Shown piece by piece: positions 6,467-8,326 of a stretch of 8,326 nt of DNA. Origin of the DNA: Akkermansia sp. (GTDB taxonomy: Bacteria; Verrucomicrobiota; Verrucomicrobiia; Verrucomicrobiales; Akkermansiaceae); contig JAIFNK010000092.1 of assembly GCA_020047775.1 (NCBI GenBank), positions 1 through 8,326 of the forward strand. Reading direction: 5' to 3'. The notes beneath the pieces are model-generated. The model was not told the DNA's origin. It ran no database searches and worked only from the letters and a program-made list of their open reading frames with translations. Numbering within the stretch: the first letter of the stretch is position 1; every line of letters starts with the position of its first letter. The position numbers and the translations under genes are program-made.

Positions 6467-6901
6467 CTACAGCGCCGCTTCCGGAAACTCTTTCACCTGC
6501 TCCAACCTCACGTTGTAGAGGGCGGCGATTTCCGGGGCGTCGGACACATGATAGATCTCGCGGTAGTAAATTTCCTTGATGCCGTAGGCGCATAGCGTCT
6601 GCATGCAGGCGGTGCAGGGCATGGTCGTCGTCGCCACGATCTTCGCCTCGCCGCGGCGGAAGAGGCTGCAAAGATTCACCTCCGCATGGAGCATGAATTT
6701 CTGCCGCGCCTCGCGGTCGTCCCAGAAGCCGGGCGGCGGGTTGTAGCCGGGAGCGAGGCCGTTGTAGGCGGTGCCGATGACACGGTTGTCGAAGTCGAGG
6801 GCGGCGGCACCGACTTTCCGATAGGGATCCTCCGAGCGCAGGCTGGCGACGTGGGCGAGGGCCATGGCGTATTGGGGGATGGACAGTCTGTCGGCGGGCA
6901 T
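6467..6901 (-). CDS. dCMP deaminase-like cytidine/deoxycytidylate deaminase
   Basis: The product is 144 residues from ATG 6901. The zinc site of the CDA fold is complete: HAEVN (72-76), with the zinc ligand His72 and the proton-shuttling Glu74, and PCTAC (95-99), with the ligands Cys96 and Cys99. RSEDPYRKVGAAALD (22-36), YNGLAPGY (46-53) and IKEIYYREIYHVSDA (108-122) resemble deoxycytidylate deaminase (DCTD/ComEB type) more than tRNA or riboflavin deaminases. The expected reaction is dCMP to dUMP in the cytoplasm, feeding dTMP synthesis. An in-frame ATG at 6943 would add 14 residues. The frame is open even further upstream, but that stretch is antisense to the permease gene and reads as non-protein. 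No Shine-Dalgarno is seen before either start. It diverges from the permease gene and converges on the oxidoreductase gene. Confidence 0.9.
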   Translation of the reverse strand: MPADRLSIPQYAMALAHVASLRSEDPYRKVGAAALDFDNRVIGTAYNGLAPGYNPPPGFWDDREARQKFMLHAEVNLCSLFRRGEAKIVATTTMPCTACMQTLCAYGIKEIYYREIYHVSDAPEIAALYNVRLEQVKEFPEAAL

Positions 6902-6963
6902 GGGGGGAGGTTGATTTGAGGAGCCCGGGTTTTCAACACGCATCTTTGGGCGTGGTGCAAGAA

Positions 6964-6979
6964 CAGGCAGGAATGCCTG
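6964..6979. repeat. 16-nt hairpin with GGAA loop in the divergent upstream region
   Basis: CAGGCA (6964-6969) and TGCCTG (6974-6979) pair perfectly around a GGAA tetraloop, a GNRA-type loop when read on the plus strand. It lies between the deaminase and permease genes and ends 19 nt before the permease Shine-Dalgarno sequence. It may belong to the 5' leader of the permease mRNA, be an operator for a dimeric regulator, or be another small dispersed palindrome. Nothing in the sequence separates these options. Confidence 0.45.
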
Positions 6980-6998
6980 AATCACTTTTCCGCTTCGC

Positions 6999-7006
6999 GG
7001 GAGGGG
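6999..7006 (+). promoter_or_regulatory. Shine-Dalgarno for rarD-like gene
   Basis: GGGAGGGG contains GGAGG at 7000-7004, 6 nt before ATG 7011. It is the strongest ribosome binding site in the window and fixes the start of the permease gene. Confidence 0.75.
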
Positions 7007-7010
7007 CCCG

Positions 7011-7907
7011 ATGGCGCAACGTCCGCGCGTGGACCGACAACGTTCTGGCGTGCTGGCAGCTTTGGGGGCGTTTTTCCTGTGGGGGATTCTGCCGGTCTTC
7101 TGGAAGTTGCTCGGTTTCCTGCCGCCGCCGTCGATCGTCGCGCAACGGACGATCTGGTCGCTGCTGCTCTTGTTGGGAATCCTGTGGTGGCGCGGCGAGG
7201 GAAAAGCGTTGGTCGCCGGGCTGCGATCGCACCGGGCGCTGGGCTGGCACCTGCTTTCGGGTTGCCTGCTCGCTTCCAACTGGCTGCTCTACGTCTGGGC
7301 GACCCTGAATGACCGGATCATCGAAGCGTCGCTCGGGTATTACCTGAATCCGTTTTTCAACATACTGATCGGCGCGCTTTGGTTCGGCGACAAGAACAGC
7401 CGCTGGCAACTGGCGGCCATCGCGCTGGCGCTGGGCGGAGTCGCCCTGCAAATCCCGGCTGTGGGCCATTTCCCGTGGGTGGCGCTGACGCTGGCGTCGA
7501 CTTTCTCGCTTTATGCGGTCGTGAGGAAACTGGCTCCGCTCGGCTCATTGGTGGGACTCGCGGCGGAGACCAGCCTGCTGGCGCCGGTCGCGCTGGTGTG
7601 GTTGGTCCTGAGCAACTCCAGTCCGGCGGCGGCCTTCGGCGGGACGTGGGCCCATGCGGGTCTGGTCATCGGGACAGGCTTGGCGACCGCGCTGCCGCTT
7701 TTGTGCTTCGGCCACGCGACCCGGACAATCCGCCTCACCACGCTCGGCATCCTGCAATTCCTCGCACCCACGATCCAGTTCTTCATCGGCTGGAAACTCT
7801 ATGACGAGCCAATGACCGGCACGCGCCTGCTATCCTTCGGCCTGATCTGGCTGGCGGTGGGAATCTACGCGGCGGACGCGCTTTCCACGAAAAAGAGTGA
7901 CGGATAG
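7011..7907 (+). CDS. rarD: EamA-family permease, RarD type
   Basis: The product is 298 residues with about ten membrane helices, as two EamA (DMT superfamily) repeats. It follows E. coli RarD closely from memory. It has GVLAALGAFFLWGILPVFWK (13-32), RTIWS (46-50), SNWLLYVWA (89-97) and EASLGYYLNP (105-114). It also has TALPLLCFGHATR (216-228), RLTTLG (231-236) and FLAPT (240-244). RarD sits in the inner membrane and was named for chloramphenicol sensitivity. Its transported substrate is not firmly established. The start is ATG 7011 with a good Shine-Dalgarno. The stop at 7905-7907 lies only 9 bp from the end of the convergent surface-protein remnant, with no terminator visible between them, so transcripts from the two strands may overlap. 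Confidence 0.92.
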   Translation: MAQRPRVDRQRSGVLAALGAFFLWGILPVFWKLLGFLPPPSIVAQRTIWSLLLLLGILWWRGEGKALVAGLRSHRALGWHLLSGCLLASNWLLYVWATLNDRIIEASLGYYLNPFFNILIGALWFGDKNSRWQLAAIALALGGVALQIPAVGHFPWVALTLASTFSLYAVVRKLAPLGSLVGLAAETSLLAPVALVWLVLSNSSPAAAFGGTWAHAGLVIGTGLATALPLLCFGHATRTIRLTTLGILQFLAPTIQFFIGWKLYDEPMTGTRLLSFGLIWLAVGIYAADALSTKKSDG

Positions 7908-7916
7908 AAGCCAGGA

Positions 7917-8326
7917 TCAATTGTTCACCTCGAGGCGAAGGTATCTGGCCGGCCCGGAAACGCTCACGCTTGCCGTGCGGATCTGATTGGCATCCGGCGG
8001 GGTGAGGGTAACTCCGGTGGCGGTCCAGTCGGCCAGATTGTCACTGGTCTTGACCACATAGGTCACCCCGGACCTCCCGGCATAGAAGCTCAGGCTCATT
8101 TGATTCGCACCGATCACCGGCTAGGGAAGGCTGCGGCTGAGGTCATGATCCGGATCCAAGTTGAGAGCGTAGGCCATGAGCAAATTCACCCCGTCGCCGT
8201 TGGCATCCAACGTGATGTCGATGTCGGCGGGCAGTCCCTTGGATAGTAGCCAGGAACCCAGTTCATCCCCCGCGACACCAGTGCCAATTGCCGGATAGCC
8301 TAACCAAGTGGGTGACTCGAAGCCGG
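7917..8326 (-). pseudogene. C-terminal end of a large secreted/surface protein, interrupted by an in-frame TAG
   Basis: Reading leftwards from 8326, 67 codons are open, then TAG at 8123-8121, then 67 more codons in the same frame to TGA at 7919-7917. Both halves read as one protein tail. Before the stop are GDELGSWLLSKGLP (19-32), DANGDGVNLLMAYALNLDP (40-58) and LSRSLP. After it come PVIGANQMSLSFYAG, GVTYVVKTSDNLADWTATGV and a RYLRLEV ending. This is the order I know from C-termini of verrucomicrobial secreted proteins: a Ca-site-like DANGDG helix, then a beta-sandwich-like tail. The stop therefore looks like a recent point mutation, for example CAG to TAG. A translational start at GTG 8117 would give a 66-residue fragment with no signal and no ribosome binding site. 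The N-terminal part is outside the window, so the protein's function cannot be given. A sequencing error is also possible. Confidence 0.72.

Noticed and set aside
6902..7279. The deaminase frame stays open upstream and could give a 270-residue protein.
   Set aside because: The extension is low-complexity, rich in Arg, Pro and Ser, shows no domain, and lies antisense to the well-supported rarD-like gene. The deaminase family begins close to ATG 6901.

Overview
The window is GC-rich and gene-dense. I read it as chromosomal DNA of a bacterium, most probably of the Verrucomicrobiota (Luteolibacter/Haloferula-like). This rests on three things. The truncated surface-protein tail at the right edge has a C-terminal module I associate with that group. 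There are two kinds of palindromic intergenic element. Most start codons lack a clear Shine-Dalgarno sequence. The assignment comes from pattern memory and not from a database search. No rRNA, tRNA, CRISPR array, transposase, phage gene or origin was seen.

Layout, left to right. (1) 1-862, minus: the N-terminal 287 residues of a YheT-type alpha/beta hydrolase that runs off the left edge. (2) 1002-1577, plus, divergent from it: a small membrane di-iron hydroxylase of the sterol desaturase/fatty-acid hydroxylase superfamily. (3) 1664-1837, plus: a 57-residue cysteine-rich putative lipoprotein. (4) 3977-1880, minus: two SAM-binding proteins in tandem, first a spermidine-synthase-like methyltransferase and then, 4 nt downstream, a methyltransferase with a regulatory-domain layout resembling protein lysine methyltransferases. 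(5) 4065-6391, plus, divergent from that pair: a CPA2-type cation/proton antiporter and a Gfo/Idh/MocA oxidoreductase, translationally coupled through an ATGA overlap. (6) 6406-6461: a 56-nt near-perfect hairpin filling the gap between convergent genes. (7) 6901-6467, minus: a dCMP-deaminase-like enzyme. (8) 7011-7907, plus, divergent from it: a RarD-type EamA permease, with a 16-nt hairpin in the shared upstream region. (9) 8326-7917, minus: the C-terminal end of a large secreted or surface protein interrupted by an in-frame amber codon.

Most of the genes are recognisable housekeeping or accessory families and I see no defence, secretion or biosynthetic cluster. The window therefore does not contain an obvious complete new system. 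The points most worth following are the tandem pair of non-canonical SAM enzymes, the strand-asymmetric hairpin element, the amber-interrupted C-terminal module and the tiny cysteine-rich lipoprotein. Every gap between genes is shorter than 150 bases.
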